Part shown: positions 37,692-49,499 of the stretch, piece by piece
Numbering within the stretch: the first letter of the stretch is position 1
How the letters are laid out: every line of letters starts with the position of its first letter
NCBI RefSeq assembly: GCF_035594125.1
Contig: NC_087197.1
Location: forward strand, 5,481,352-5,545,351
Source of the DNA: Scylla paramamosain
Taxonomy: Eukaryota > Arthropoda > Malacostraca > Decapoda > Portunidae
Direction of reading: 5' to 3'
Length of the DNA: 64,000 nucleotides
Notes under the pieces: model-generated
Seen by the model: the letters and a program-made list of their open reading frames with translations, nothing else
Databases searched by the model: none
Told to the model about the DNA's origin: nothing
Program-made: the position numbers and the translations under genes

Positions 37692-39474
37692 ATGTTTTCA
37701 AAGAAAAGAACAGTTAATGAAGAACATCGTGTAATACAGGAAAAATTTTTTTTTTTTTTTTTTGCTGCAGTGAATAGAAAACCAACCAGTTTGATTTGTA
37801 ACCAAAATACAGCTGTGGCGAAGGAATATAACATTCACGGGCATTACGTAAGTACTCATGCTTCGAAGTATGATGAATATAGAGGAAAGTTGCGTGAAGG
37901 AAAAGTTAGGGAGTCACAGTCACTCAAAAAGCAGCAGACAGTGTTTAAAAGTGTTCAGCAAGCCAATGATGCTGCAGTTCGGGCAAGTTATAGGATTTCA
38001 CAAGAAATAGCTATATCATCGAAGCCCTTTTCGGAGGGCAACTTTATAAAGAAATATGTGTTGTTGGCCGCAGATGTTGCCCTGAAAATTGTCAAGCGTT
38101 TGCAAACACAAGTGTCTCAAGAAATACAGTTTCAGATGGAATCAATGAATTATCAGAAAATCTTAACAGTCAGCTCAAGGAGAAAGTTGCTAAATTTGTA
38201 GCATTTTCTGTAGCAATTGATGAAAGTACAGATGCAACTGACACAGCACAATTTGCAGTTTGCATACGTGGTGTAGATGAAAATATGCAGGTAACTGAAA
38301 AATTTGTGAAACTGGTACCAATGAAGGGAACAACAAAGGGGGATGATATATTTTTGAATTTGGTAGGTGCACCAGATAAAATAGGTGTTGACTGGATAAA
38401 AACTGAGTCTGGCAACTAATGGAGCATCTCAAATGGTTTGTAAAAAAAATTTGGCTTGGCAACTAAGTTAAAGAAAAACTACTAGCTGTGAACACAGACC
38501 ATCAACTTCACAGTGTTCCTTGCATAATTCATAGAGAAGTGCTTTGCAGTAATACATTAAAGATGGATCATGTCATGGGTGTTGTTATTAAAGCAGTGAA
38601 CTTCATACATGCATGAGGTCTAAACCACAGACAGTTCAACAGCTTATTGGAGGAAATTCACACTCACGGGTGAACTCTGCTTTATCACACTGATGTTCAT
38701 TGGTTAAGCCGAGGAGTCGTGCTGAAGCACTTTTATGAATAAAAAAGTTAAATACAGAGGTTTATGCATGAGAAAGAAAGGGATATGCAGAAACTGAGAG
38801 ACAAGGAATGGGTTCAAGATCTAGCTTTCGTGGTTGATATGACAGAACACTTGCATTACCTGAATAGAAGGCTGCAAGGTCGCAATAAATTGGTGACAGA
38901 TTTACATGACTTTAATCGTGCCTTTGAGCTGAAGCTTAAACTTTTCGTACGCCAACTAGCAACAAGTAATACTGCACATTTTCCAACACTGAAGTCCCTG
39001 CAAGACGCACCTGAGTTTCATGGCGATATCAAGACTGAAAAATGGTGCAACAAGATTTCCAAGTTAGTGAGCGAGTTCGGAGAAAGATTTGCAGACTTTA
39101 AAAACCTTGAGCATGATTTTTCTATTTTCCGCAACCCTTTCTCTGTTAGTGCTGATGAGGAACCAGAACAGTTTCAGTTAGAACTAACTGAGCTCTAGTG
39201 TAATTCTGTGTTGAAGGATAAGTTTTCAACTGTTGATATTGAAACGTTTTATCAGTATGTTGGGCCAACATATCCGAATTAAATGTTTGGCCTCAAAGAT
39301 TATATCAGTGTTCGGCAGTACCTATGTCTGCGGACAACTCTTTTCTGTGGTGAACTTGAATAAGTCTCGAATCAGGTCTCAACTACCTGATGAACATCTC
39401 AACTCAACACTGAAGGTAGCCACTGCTCAATCCTTAGTGCCAAACACTGATGCACTTGTACAGGCCAAGAGGTG
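37692..39474 (+). pseudogene. hAT transposase of the GTF2IRD2-like type, frameshifted
   Basis: The N-terminus from ATG 37692 reads MFSKKRTVNEEHRV, then a poly-T expansion (poly-Phe), then a BED-like finger SLICNQ...YNIHGHYVSTH in which the first expected Cys is Ser. After a shift near 38125 the next frame carries LNSQLKEKVAKFVAFSVAID ESTD with the first catalytic Asp, then FAVCIRGVDENMQVTEKFV. The 38764-39198 frame carries DLAFVVDMTEHLHYLNRRLQ and TDLHDFNRAFELKLKLFVRQ. The hAT C-terminal dimerisation block (YVGPTYPN.., VFGSTYVCGQLFSVVNLNKS) lies at 39240-39474. Multiple shifts make it inactive. Confidence 0.85.
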
Positions 39475-39583
39475 ACAAGCTTCTGGGAGCAGCATTACTG
39501 CAAATTAAGGGAAATAACTGGTTGATTTCCTTTGCACCTTTGTTTTTAAATTACACCTGAACACGAGTGTAGATTAAATCCAC

Positions 39584-39584
39584 C

Positions 39585-39640
<56 letters not shown>

Positions 39641-39661
39641 TATTATTATTATTATTATTAC

Positions 39662-39697
<36 letters not shown>

Positions 39698-39735
39698 CAT
39701 TATTATTATTATTGTTATTATGTTTTATCATTATT
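39584..39735. repeat. (TTA)n microsatellite inside the hAT element
   Basis: About 140 bp of TTA with CTA/TCA interruptions, located between the transposase C-terminus and the right terminal repeat. Confidence 0.96.
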
Positions 39736-39879
39736 ATAATACCCCCTCAGATAAGTGGTATCGATCTGCTCATAATTATCCGGCCCGCGTACTGTATACT
39801 CTGATGAAATGTGGCCCGCTGGGGTAAATGAGTTTGACAACCCTGCATTATACAGTATTACTCATTCAGTTACACGAGG

Positions 39880-40101
39880 ATTGCTATCCGTCCGTACTTA
39901 CAGAGAGATGTACGCTCTAGGCAATTACCTGTCGGTAATCGTCTCAACTAAGGTACCGGGATCACCGCGGATATGTGGATGTGTCCCTGATGGATATCAG
40001 GTATATACCCGGGTACTGGTCCTGGGTAATTCGGGTAGACCAAGTCGGTTACCCGTACTCACGATTACTTGAGATTCCATACTTGGTCCATCCCTACTAC
40101 T
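39880..40101. repeat. Possible small non-autonomous DNA element
   Basis: The right end CTTGGTCCATCCCTACTACTG, read in reverse, is CAGTAGTAGGGATGGACCAA, a hAT-MITE-like terminus. Internal CGGGTA/TACCCG motifs are self-complementary. No left terminus was confirmed. Confidence 0.35.
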
Positions 40102-40158
40102 GAGAGGTGAGCGTGGGAGAATTTGTTGGCTATTCGAGCCAGCTATATGAAAGGGGAA

Positions 40159-40634
40159 TAGAATGGCGGACAACAACATGCCCCTTGAGGAGCCAGAACC
40201 CTCTAAGGGAAGGAAAAGTGTACATAATCCTGTAGAGCTGAAGAAAAACTTAGCTAAAAGACGAAGGAATGGGAGAAGCACAAGTGAGCAGGTCTACAGG
40301 CCGCCAGGTACAGGCGCGGGTAATTGGGCCTCCCTGTGCTGATGGGTGCTATGATAAAATTACATTGCCGATAACCACAGTTTTGCACAGGGAATTTTGG
40401 GCCATCGGTAATTTTGCACTACAGAATGCCTACATACAGAAGCACTTGTATAAAAAGCCTGTCAAGCGTCGCCGCCCTGTGCAAGAACCCAACGAAGCTA
40501 GACGGCGGAGTTGCACCTTAGAATACACACTTGCATACGTTGACCAAACCTACACCGTTTGCAAAAAGGCTTTCCTTGGCATTTTGGCTGTAAGTGAAAT
40601 CCATGTTAAAACAGCCTTGAAAGCTGTCACAGCT

Positions 40635-40635
<1 letters not shown>
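40159..40635 (+). pseudogene. Uncharacterised arthropod multicopy family, copy 1 (frameshifted)
   Basis: From the ATG near 40163 the frame reads MADNNMPLEEPEPSKGRKSV, then a basic run (ELKKNLAKRRRN). A one-base shift near 40270 leads into the 40269 frame: VQARVIGPPCADGCYDKITL, FWAIGNFALQNAYIQKHLYK, then [21 protein letters not shown] basic N-terminus, a P-C-x3-C-x-x-K-[IV] block, an F-W-x-[IL]-G-x-[FW]-x-x-Q-x-A-[YF]-[IL] block and V-C-[KR]-x-x-F-L-x-x-L-x-[VI]-S is a pattern I associate with a common uncharacterised arthropod family, probably transposon-derived. Its function is unknown. It runs into a TA repeat at 40635. Confidence 0.6.
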
Positions 40636-40801
<166 letters not shown>

Positions 40802-40829
40802 GTGTGAAAAAGAAATATCAGTTTATGAC

Positions 40830-40833
<4 letters not shown>

Positions 40834-40888
<55 letters not shown>
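40834..40888. repeat. (GA)n microsatellite
   Basis: About 55 bp of GA. Confidence 0.98.
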
Positions 40889-40892
<4 letters not shown>

Positions 40893-41810
40893 AGTGGTCC
40901 TCTGTCCTCACACTGGGATTTCCTTGACTCCTCTTTCTCTTCCTGCTTTTTTGCGTGTGGTTTATTCGTTTCTTTCTCCTGCTTGAGTTGCGCAATTCAT
41001 GATTTCCGTGTTCTAATATTCTTGGTGTTTTGTATCATTATTCACTAAAAGAAGTTGTACTGTAGTGCTCCACTTGACCGAAATCTTGATGTGACTGGCA
41101 CGTAATGGTAGTTTGGAAGCATAACAAACAAACAAACAAACATTGCGTACATGACCAGTACTCGGTATGAGCCGAGGGGTGTGTCGTGGACACGCTGCAT
41201 CCGCCCGGAGCCTGCTTAAGGATGGACCTTGACGCAAGACGAATACAAATATCTCTTTTGGTAATAAGACTTTTTGGCTTAACTTCTTGTAGAAAATACT
41301 ACTCGCAGCAAAGGAAGGAAAACTAAGCAAACAAAGTTTTACTCGTAAATCAAACCCAGAACTCTCCATGAAAACTTACAGTAAAGTTAACCATGAAGTT
41401 CACGAGTCGGTCCTTGTCCTTGTAGATGCGGCAACACTGTGCATCTACCACAGATAAACGCGATCATATGCCACTGCCAGTGTGAAGCCAGCGGTTAGCC
41501 GTAGAGGTGTGTCCACAGCGTTCTAAGACTTAACTAGTAAGTGTGTGTGTGTGTGTGTGTGTGTTTTATTTGTGCTTTTGATACTGCAAACGATATTAAA
41601 AAGAAAAAGTAGCAAACTTATTTCGCATATCTGTTGTAAAAAGAATAGAAGTCGTGAAGTCAATTGATTGCTACATACATACATAAGGTGTAAAGTTTGA
41701 ATGAGTGGGGAATAAGACATGTTTGGAAATCAATATAGCTGACATGAGAGACTCGCAGACTAGGAAGTGCTATGGCTTCAGAAAAGGATAGTTGAGAAAA
41801 GATATGTACC
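40889..41810. other. Unassigned stretch
   Basis: Mixed sequence with a short (GT)n at 41541-41563 and a tetranucleotide (CAAA)n at 41127-41141. No coding signal was recognised. Confidence 0.45.
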
Positions 41811-41811
41811 C

Positions 41812-41935
41812 GCACCGGCAGGGCTTCATTAGGTCTCAGGTGATCTCTTATACTGATCACACCTATCATCGTAGGGTCGAGAAAATTCAGTTCTTTCTCT
41901 CTGACGTTTATTGATGAGGTAGGCACGACCGTAAA
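41812..41935. repeat. Direct repeat, left copy
   Basis: Shares GCACCGGCAG..CTTCATTA, CTCAGGTG, TACTGATCACAC, ATCATCGTAGGGT and TTTCTCTCTGAC.TTTATTGAT with 42315-42431. The relation is clear, with substitutions and small indels. Confidence 0.85.
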
Positions 41936-41936
41936 G

Positions 41937-42072
41937 GCGGTGTCACACTAGCACTTTTTCCGTCGATTAATGCGATTTCCGTCGATTTTTTTTATCGTTC
42001 CGCTGTTTGGAGTATTTTCCTTGCCTGTGGGTCGATAAAGCAGACTGGCGACCTCCACTTAGTGTGACCTGG
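41937..42072. mobile_element. Possible MITE between the direct repeats
   Basis: The left end GGCGGTGTCACACTAGC and the right end CACTTAGTGTGACC are near-inverted copies (GGTGTCACACTA against GGTCACACTA). About 135 bp. Harbinger/ISL2EU-like termini begin in this style, but no target duplication was confirmed. Confidence 0.4.
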
Positions 42073-42220
42073 AGTTACGACCTTCATGAATAGGGTGCAG
42101 AAATCACAAGGGACTCTGTACACCCGTCTGTGAGTCCTGCACCGAGTCCATCAAAGAGTGAAGAGTGAAGCTAGTGTAGGTGCGGCAGCTTGGTGAAGGG
42201 GCTGGGAATTGTAGTCATAT

Positions 42221-42221
<1 letters not shown>

Positions 42222-42298
<77 letters not shown>
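42222..42298. repeat. (AT)n microsatellite
   Basis: About 78 bp of AT. Confidence 0.98.
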
Positions 42299-42303
<5 letters not shown>

Positions 42304-42314
42304 GAAGGCCTGTT

Positions 42315-42431
42315 GCACCGGCAGCTCTTCATTAACTCTCAGGTGTTGTACTGATCACACACATCATCATAGGGTAAAGGAAAGGCAGTTTTTCTCTCTG
42401 ACATTTATTGATAAGGTAGGCGTAACCGTAA
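42315..42431. repeat. Direct repeat, right copy
   Basis: Pairs with 41812-41935. A TTTATATAGG motif at 42664 downstream could be a TATA-like box of a larger unit, but I cannot establish an LTR. Confidence 0.85.
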
Positions 42432-42903
42432 TAACTGCAAACAAGTTCTCGCTCTCAATTTCTTTTAAAATAACATTATACACTAGTATAAAACACTTTC
42501 AACATATTACAGTATTCATTAACAACATATGCAATCAACTTGGCATTATGATATTCAGATTTTACTATAAAATTACTTTCCTGTCTTCGAGCGCGACTTG
42601 GCCGTGAGGGACGCCAGCAGTGGTTCACAACACACTATTATCAAGTGAGTGTCTGCCTGGGGCTTTATATAGGATTGAGTACTGATACGTACATTACATG
42701 TGTTTTCATGCAAGTAAGAAACTATTGAACACCTCATTTATGATTACGGATGACTAATGATGCGAGACACATAGACTTTATGTACAGTAACAGAAGGAGC
42801 ATCCCGAAAATTTGTCGGTTTTGAGTTAAAGCTGCCATGAGAAAGGCACAACCTTCCTTTGCAAGAAGGCATAGGTAGTAGACATCTGCAGAAACGATAA
42901 TTA

Positions 42904-44535
42904 TATCTGTATCTTGTCCTGTCGCTTCAATCCCTCCTCAGGATCCCCATAAGCGAAGGTGCCTCTGGCGTTTTGCCTCTGGTAGCTGGGGGGACCTGAG
43001 GAGGTATTTTGCTGATTTTCCTTGGAATGACTACTGCATCTGTGTCAGAGACCCGTCTTAGTGTGATGAGCGCATAACAGAGGTGATAGTGTCTGGCATG
43101 GAGGCGTACATTTCTCACTCCTTTTCTCATCCTAAAACCTTTTAAACCTTGGTTTAACACAGCTTGTTCTCGTGCTATACATGATAGAGAGGTGGCCCAC
43201 AAAAGGTACTTAAGCCTTCCATCACCCAGTATGGGTTCTGTCAAGGCCGCTCAACTGGTGATCTTCTGGTTTTCCTTACTGAGTCTTTGTCATCCTCTTT
43301 TAGAGATTTTGGTGAAACTTTTGCTGTTGCCTTGGACATATCAAAAGCTTTTGATAGATTCTGGTACAAATCTTTGATTTCCAAACTACCCTCCTACGGC
43401 TTCTATCCTTCTCTCTGTAACTTCATCTCAAGTTTCCTTTCTGACCGTTCTATTGCTGCTGTGGTAGACAGTCACTGTTCTTCTCCTAAATCTATTAACA
43501 GTAGTGTTCCTCAGGGTTCTGTCCTGTCACCCACTCTCTTTTTATTATTCATTAATGATCTTCTAAACCAAACTTCTTGTCCTATCCACTCCTACGCTGA
43601 TGATACCACCCTGCACTTTTCCACGTCTTTTCATAGACGTCCAACCCTTCAGGAGGTAAACATTTCACGCAGGGAAGCCACAGAACGCTTGACTTTTGAT
43701 CTTTCTAAAATTTCTGATTGGGACAGAGCAAACTTGGTATTGTTCAATGCCTCAAAAACTCAATTCCTCCATCTATTAACTCGACATAACCTTCCAGACA
43801 ACTATCCCCTCTTCTTCAGTGACACTCAACTGTCCCCCTCTTCTACACTGAACATCCTCAGTCTGTTCTTTACTTATAATCTGAACTGGAAAATTCACAT
43901 CTCATTTCTAGCTAAAACAGCTTCTATGAAGTTAGGTGTTCTGAGACGTCTCCGCCAGTTTTTCTCACCACCCAGCTGCTAACTCTGTACAAGGGCCTTA
44001 TCCGTCCATGTATGGAGTATGCTTCACATGTCTGGGGGGTTCCACTCATACTGCTATTCTAGACAGGGTGGAATCAAAAGCTTTTCGTCTCATCAACTCC
44101 TCTCCTCTAACTGTCTTCAGCCTCTCTCTCACCGCCGCAATGTTGCATTTCTAGTTGTCTTCTACCGCTATTTTCATGCTAACTGCTTTTCTGATCTTGC
44201 TAACTACATGTCTACCCTCCTCCCACAGCCTCGCTGCACAAGACTTTCTTCTTTCTCTCACCCCTATTCTGTCCACCTCTCTAACACAAGAGTTAACCAG
44301 TAATCTCAATCATTCATCCCTTTCTCTGGTAAACTCTGGAACTCCCTGCCTGCTTCTGTATTTCCACCTTCCTATGACTTGAATTCCTTCAAGAGGGAGG
44401 TTTCAAGACACTTATTCATCAATTTTTGACTACTACTTTGACCCATTTCTGGGACTGGCATTTTAGTGGGTTTTTTTTCTTTTTTTATTGGATTTTTGTT
44501 GCCCTTGGTCAGTGTCCTTCCTACATAAAAAAAAA
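42904..44535 (+). mobile_element. Jockey-family LINE copy H with internal deletion
   Basis: Begins within the end of the endonuclease (TATATCTGTATCTTGTCCTG) and keeps the linker to 43228. It then jumps from CCATCAC to CCAGTATGGGTTCTGTCAAGG, losing about 655 bp relative to copy M (equivalent to 55790-56447). RT, C-terminus, 3' UTR and poly-A (44526-44535) follow. The catalytic YADD box is intact at about 43601. A 6-base CCACCC replaces the C7 run at about 43969 and there is a 6-G run at 44032, so the frame is broken. Confidence 0.92.
43287..43982 (+). pseudogene. Reverse transcriptase segment of jockey copy H
   Basis: 231 open codons with ALDISKAFDRFWYKSLISKL, SSVPQGSVLSPTLFLLFIND, YADDTTLHFSTSF and [18 protein letters not shown]. 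The frame is lost at the C-run near 43970. The first RT motifs are deleted. Confidence 0.85.
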
Positions 44536-44810
44536 GCTTGTAAAGCGATTTGCGACCATCTAGACTGTTTACTGAGATCGAAAGTTGCTTTCTCTTTGTC
44601 AAAATATTGTCAATGTTCAGTCTCGGAGCGTAGGAGAGGCAACCTCGCCTCACTGGCTGGGCAATTACCGCGGCCTGCGCCACTGCCCCAGCCAATCAAC
44701 GCGAGCGTGGGAATCTTGGCGCACTAGTATCAATAAGTGGCTGTCTCTTTAAACACTGGGATTTAATTTTGTGCTTATTACACAGATTTTGCAGGAAATA
44801 CAGTGCCAAG

Positions 44811-45010
44811 ATGAGTGATAGCAGCAGTGAAAGTGAGATGGAGGTGCCAACAATCTCTCAGAAGCAGCAGAAGCATGTGGAACAGTGGAAAACAATAACA
44901 AGAAAGCGTAAAAGAGATAGAGCCAAGACTTACAATTCACAGCATGATGTAGCTGTGGTGGTAAAGCAAGTTGATCCTGCTTGTAATTGCTACCAAAGTG
45001 CTATGCGTTG
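44811..45010 (+). CDS. Possible first exon of an uncharacterised Cys-motif family gene
   Basis: The ATG at 44811 opens MSDSSSESEMEVPTISQKQQ, then HVEQWKTITRKRKRDRAKTY, then VKQVDPACNCYQSAM. The acidic/serine N-terminus, basic KRKRxRxKxY block and V-x-P-x-C-x-C-Y order resemble the families at 40159 and 60044, but this copy is not frameshifted. A CCAAT-containing GC-rich segment (44640-44710) precedes it. TTG|GTGAGC at 45009-45015 is a possible donor, but joining to the acceptor at 45912 gives a stop, so any partner exon is elsewhere. It could equally be an isolated remnant. Confidence 0.4.
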
Positions 45011-45124
45011 GTGAGCAATGACTATATGAAAGTGCTTTTGAAAAATCACTGGAGTCTGGGGTTACATGATAAACAAACAACTTATTTGACCTCTTTTGTA
45101 TTAATAATAATAACAATAATAATG

Positions 45125-45643
<519 letters not shown>

Positions 45644-45912
45644 TTTTTTTTTTCTTTTGCTGTATACCATTATGTAAATGTCAATCACTAACTAATGCAG
45701 AAATGTTTTTTGCTCTAAAACCTAACGTAATAAAAGGAAATGTAACCTATGCATAGGGATACTTCTGTGTCTGTAAGGAGAAGTCTCTGGTTGGTACCAT
45801 TGGCTACAACCTGTGTTTAATACGAGAGTGTAGTGGTTGTAATGTTCTTGTAGTTGTGGACATTACTACATATGAGTGCTTTATATAACACAGGTATATT
45901 TCTTGTGTACAG

Positions 45913-45974
45913 GTGGGATGGCTGACGGATGGAACCACAAGTATGTGGTGGAAGAATCACAACGGAGACAGGAG
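45913..45974 (+). CDS. Cyclophilin-like gene, exon 1 of the supported model (start codon)
   Basis: The acceptor TTTCTTGTGTACAG ends at 45912. GTGGG and then ATG (45918) open MADGWNHKYVVEESQRRQE and end at the donor GAG|GTGAGT (45975), phase 0. The start was chosen because it is the first ATG after the acceptor and the frame joins cleanly to the next exon; a non-coding leader exon should lie upstream. Joined product: 19 + 45 + 1 + 17 + 58 + 170 residues, about 310 aa. The N-terminal ~80 residues are hydrophilic and Gly/Asp-rich with no known domain. There is no signal peptide or membrane segment, so it is probably intracellular. Confidence 0.7.
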
Positions 45975-46134
45975 GTGAGTATTAAGGGAGGCAGAGAGAA
46001 ACAGATTCCTGGGAAGGCGATATAGATCCTGGTGGAATACCGGTGACATGACAGCGTGGGCCGGTGCATGGATAATCACCCCTAACTAATGCGAGATGTT
46101 GGTGTTCTTTGGCTTTTGCGTGTATTGTGTAATT

Positions 46135-46685
46135 CCTGAAGGGTTGGACGTCCGGGAAGAGACATGGGAAAATGCAGAGTTATATCATCAGTGTATGTAT
46201 GGATTGGACAATGACTATGGCTTATATTACTGATCAACAATTGAGAGTGGGTGGTGGGAGAGAACCTTGAGGAACACCACAGTTGTTGGATTTAGGAGAA
46301 CAGTGACCATTTACCATAGCAGTAATAGAACAATCAGAGAGGAGGTTGCAGAGAGAAGATAGAGTAGAAGGATAGTTTATTATAAAACTCTATCAAAAAG
46401 TTTCATCAAAATTCCTAAAAGTGGATGACCAAGATTCATTGAGGAAGGCCAGATCACTAGTAGAACAGCCATGACAGAATCCATTCTAGTGATCAGACAT
46501 AAGGTTGTGCAGTAATAGATGTTTAAGGATCTTCCCGCTAAGAATAGTTTCAAAAACTTTAGAAAAACAGGAAATTAATGTAGTAAGATGGTAGTTTGGA
46601 AGATTAGGCTCCGACATTCACCTTTTTTTAGGAAAAAGCTGAATGTCAGCAAGCTTCCAGCAGGAAGGCAATGATCACATTCATC
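46135..46685 (-). mobile_element. Diverged jockey-family RT relic copy I (intronic)
   Basis: The plus strand carries CTGAAGGGTTGGACGTCC, GAGGAACACCACAGTTGTTGG, a TTACCATAGCAGTAATAGAAC block and AAGCTTCCAGCAGGAAGGCA, matching the antisense of copy B at 7600-8200 with many changes and deletions. It lies in the intron between exons 1 and 2. Confidence 0.8.
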
Positions 46686-46888
46686 CAACATGAAATGCAG
46701 GAGGGTTGTGTCAATCATAGTTAAAGATTACTGTCCAAACCTCCTCAATCCCTCGTGGTCCAAACTCCAAGATTTCCCTATATCTGATGGCTTTGGAAGA
46801 CATGATACAGAAAGAGCCACACCTTCCCCGTGGCTTCAGGAGGACAGACGACACAACTGAGTTCTGAGTTATCTGTCCTACCTTTCAG

Positions 46889-47024
46889 ACTGATGACCCA
46901 TTGCTGAGAGATCTTTTATCTGAGATGCGAAATCTGAACATGGGAGGTAATGCTGGTGGTGACTTAAAGCATGATCATGAAGCAGCTGGTGGTAACTTCA
47001 AGGATGATCGTGAGTCAGTTGGAG
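46889..47024 (+). CDS. Cyclophilin-like gene, exon 2
   Basis: The acceptor CTACCTTTCAG ends at 46888 and the donor GGAG|GTAAGT is at 47025. The 136-nt exon enters in phase 0 and leaves in phase 1. It reads TDDPLLRDLLSEMRNLNMGG and then a hydrophilic NAGGDLKHDHEAAGGNFKDD repeat-like segment (two G-G-[DN]-[LF]-K-x-D units). No stop occurs in frame. It sits between jockey relics I and J. Confidence 0.72.
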
Positions 47025-47069
47025 GTAAGTTCTTTCAATTACAGACCTAAAGTGTCTTAATTATTTCTC

Positions 47070-47835
47070 TAATGTTCTCTGTATAACTATTGCAACATTC
47101 ACGGTCTTAGATTTAACTTTCAGTATTTGGAGAATCACCTTGCCTCCAAATTCCACCTTCTATTACTCAAAAACTCACGTGTGTGTGTGAGGTCACATGC
47201 AGCAGACGTTTTTTGTTTCCTCGTACCTCCTCTATCCTTAATCTGAGTCCAAAACTGGTTGCTGTGACTATGTACATAACAATATAATTTCCTCTTATAC
47301 TCACGCTGTTGAATCTTCATAATTTTCCACCATCTTGCTTAGATGTCATTATCATTTTCATAAACTTCACATGTGCTGTTTATATCTCACCTGTCTGATT
47401 ATGTAAAGTTCTTTGACTGTTTGACTCCCATATTGGAGCACATTGTCAACCATTTCCCTCTTGCTGAATTTTATATACTTAGAGCTTTAAGTGTTCACCA
47501 CCAAATTCGGCTATCAGCTTCTTTTACTGACCATCCTGGTGAACAAGCCTTCAACTTACTGTTAAACAGACCTGGAGCAATTAGTGTGGCACCCCACCGA
47601 CATTCTGACTGTCTTGGGGATACGCCCAACATTCTCTAGCTTTCCCTATCCTTTATACTGTCAAACTTTTTTCATATTGTCATACTGTCAAATTTCTTCC
47701 ACTCACAATCTTATTTTGTTACTATCTTCTGAGCGTGGCCGTTGTGAGAATTCCTGTCTTGCTCTGCCACACTTATCATGATACTCATCTTTCTGTCTAA
47801 TATGTGATCTAATACTTTAGAATTGATATGAATAC
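47070..47835 (+). mobile_element. Diverged jockey-family endonuclease relic copy J (intronic)
   Basis: Begins around TATTGCAACATTCACGGTCT (CNIHGLR-like endonuclease start, with the catalytic Asn), then ENHLASKFHLLLL. Frames corresponding to VYISPV.., EFYILRALSVHHQIRLSASF, TDHPGEQAFNL and LGDTPNIL follow. All catalytic blocks are eroded. It breaks off near the linker start at 47770, and copy K at 51405 resumes almost at the next part of the same protein. Confidence 0.78.
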
Positions 47836-49350
47836 AACGACTTCTTTAAAAAGGATGAAAAATTTTATTTAGATATTATTTACAGATCTTGTCTAATATG
47901 TTAACTATTTGATGTTTCAGAATAAATATGAATACATCGACTTATTCAATAAGGATGAAAAATATTATTTAAATATTATCTCGAGCATAAATCCTGACTC
48001 CCGAGGAATGCATTGTCGAATCCTTTACTGATTCAAATTAATAACATACATTCATTACGTTCCCAAAGTAATGATAAACCCATACCAAGCAGCAATTGAC
48101 AGGTTGCTTGAATATTGAGTATGACCCCCGACGAGAATACAAGACAAAAAAAAATAACAACAGTATACACGAGAGCCATGAATCAAACAGGAATTACTCA
48201 TGGACAAGCATACTAGAATAATATAAATGAACTCACAACACAGCCGCACTTTTCTCCAACAGAGGCCCGAATAACACAGAGAAGACCATCTTCCACCAAG
48301 ACAAACTGGTAGGCAATGGGCAGCAGCCATTCCACAAGCTGCAGGAATACTATGCAACTCTATACAGTACTAATAACCTAAACTTCGAACAGGGAAATAT
48401 AAAAATCTTAATTAGATATAATGGCTAAACCAACACACACATCAGCCAGCAGCATACCTAAATTATTACAATAAGTTCATTAATTCTAAGCAGTATACCT
48501 CAGAAAGCTACTTCAAAATAACACACACTACGTACGTTAACGTTAGTGCAAAACATACAACAACCCTCGGTGCACAGACTACAGACGAGTCACCAACGTT
48601 CACGTGAACACTTCATACTAGCTTAAATATTATGGTTCGATCAATAATGAATCATAAGTACATAGAGGGACCAAGTACGTCCCGATGATCAAAGGACAAT
48701 TCAGTAGTTCCTACGTTCATTCATAATATATGTGATAAACATCCTTGCCTAACATTAAAAGTCGAAATGCATGTCTCCACTATTATCAACTAACAGTACA
48801 AGTAATAAACATATACAAATTTATGCACATATAGATAGATATATACATACAGGTGTACATGCACAGGTATATATTCTTGCGTGTTGCATTTTATGGCTTA
48901 CCATAATCACAATACAAATAATGAAAATGATTTTGGTATGTATACTAAGAGTACAACAGTTGAGAACGCTGCTTTCCGAGGTTGTCAATACCTTGCGGTG
49001 ACCGGCCATGGCGCACACCACAGGTCAGGTGGAGGCAGGTAACCGAGATAACTTCCTCTCTGACTACCGTCTACAATGAGACTTCCCCACCCATACCTGC
49101 CATGCACCCTCATGAGTTTTACACACGCGAAAAAAAAAAAAAAAAAAAAAAATACAGCGAAAATAGTAATTTCTTAAAAGAAAAGGGCAATAGAAGACCT
49201 CTAATCAAGAGTAGTTACTCAAACATCTACAACCATCAACAAAAGTGAAGCAATAGCTGTCAAATCTGCACCAGGTACAAGCTTGTGTGACACAGATGTC
49301 ACTAGAACAGCCTACGTATACTTACATTATCAACAAAAAACTGCTGTACA
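47836..49350. other. Unassigned intronic stretch
   Basis: AT-rich. Two imperfect copies of AATATGAATACA.CGACTT..T.AAAAAGGATGAAAAAT.TTATTTA occur at 47826-47876 and 47921-47970, a short tandem-like duplication. A poly-A is at 49132-49151. No gene was recognised. Confidence 0.5.
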
Positions 49351-49364
49351 ACAATGACAAATTT

Positions 49365-49369
<5 letters not shown>

Positions 49370-49455
<86 letters not shown>
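49370..49455. repeat. (GA)n microsatellite
   Basis: About 86 bp of GA at the left edge of the gag/endonuclease LINE fragment. Confidence 0.98.
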
Positions 49456-49456
<1 letters not shown>

Positions 49457-49499
49457 AGGAGGCAGGAGGGCACCAACGACCACTCAAAAGAAAGAAAAG

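Larger units (their letters stand above)
37314..39845 (+). mobile_element. hAT-superfamily DNA transposon (GTF2IRD2/ZBED-like transposase), bounded by 8-bp duplication
   Basis: The left end CAGAGGTGTCAGGCACGCGG and the inverted right end (reverse complement CAGGGTTGTCAAACTCATTT) form an imperfect terminal inverted repeat of the well-known CAGGGGTGTCAAACTC hAT type. Flanks are CACTATAC (37306-37313) and CATTATAC (39846-39853), an 8-bp target duplication with one mismatch. Both the CAGxGGTGTCA ends and the 8-bp duplication are hAT hallmarks. The interior holds a decayed transposase and an internal (TTA)n expansion. It is 2532 bp long. Confidence 0.9.
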
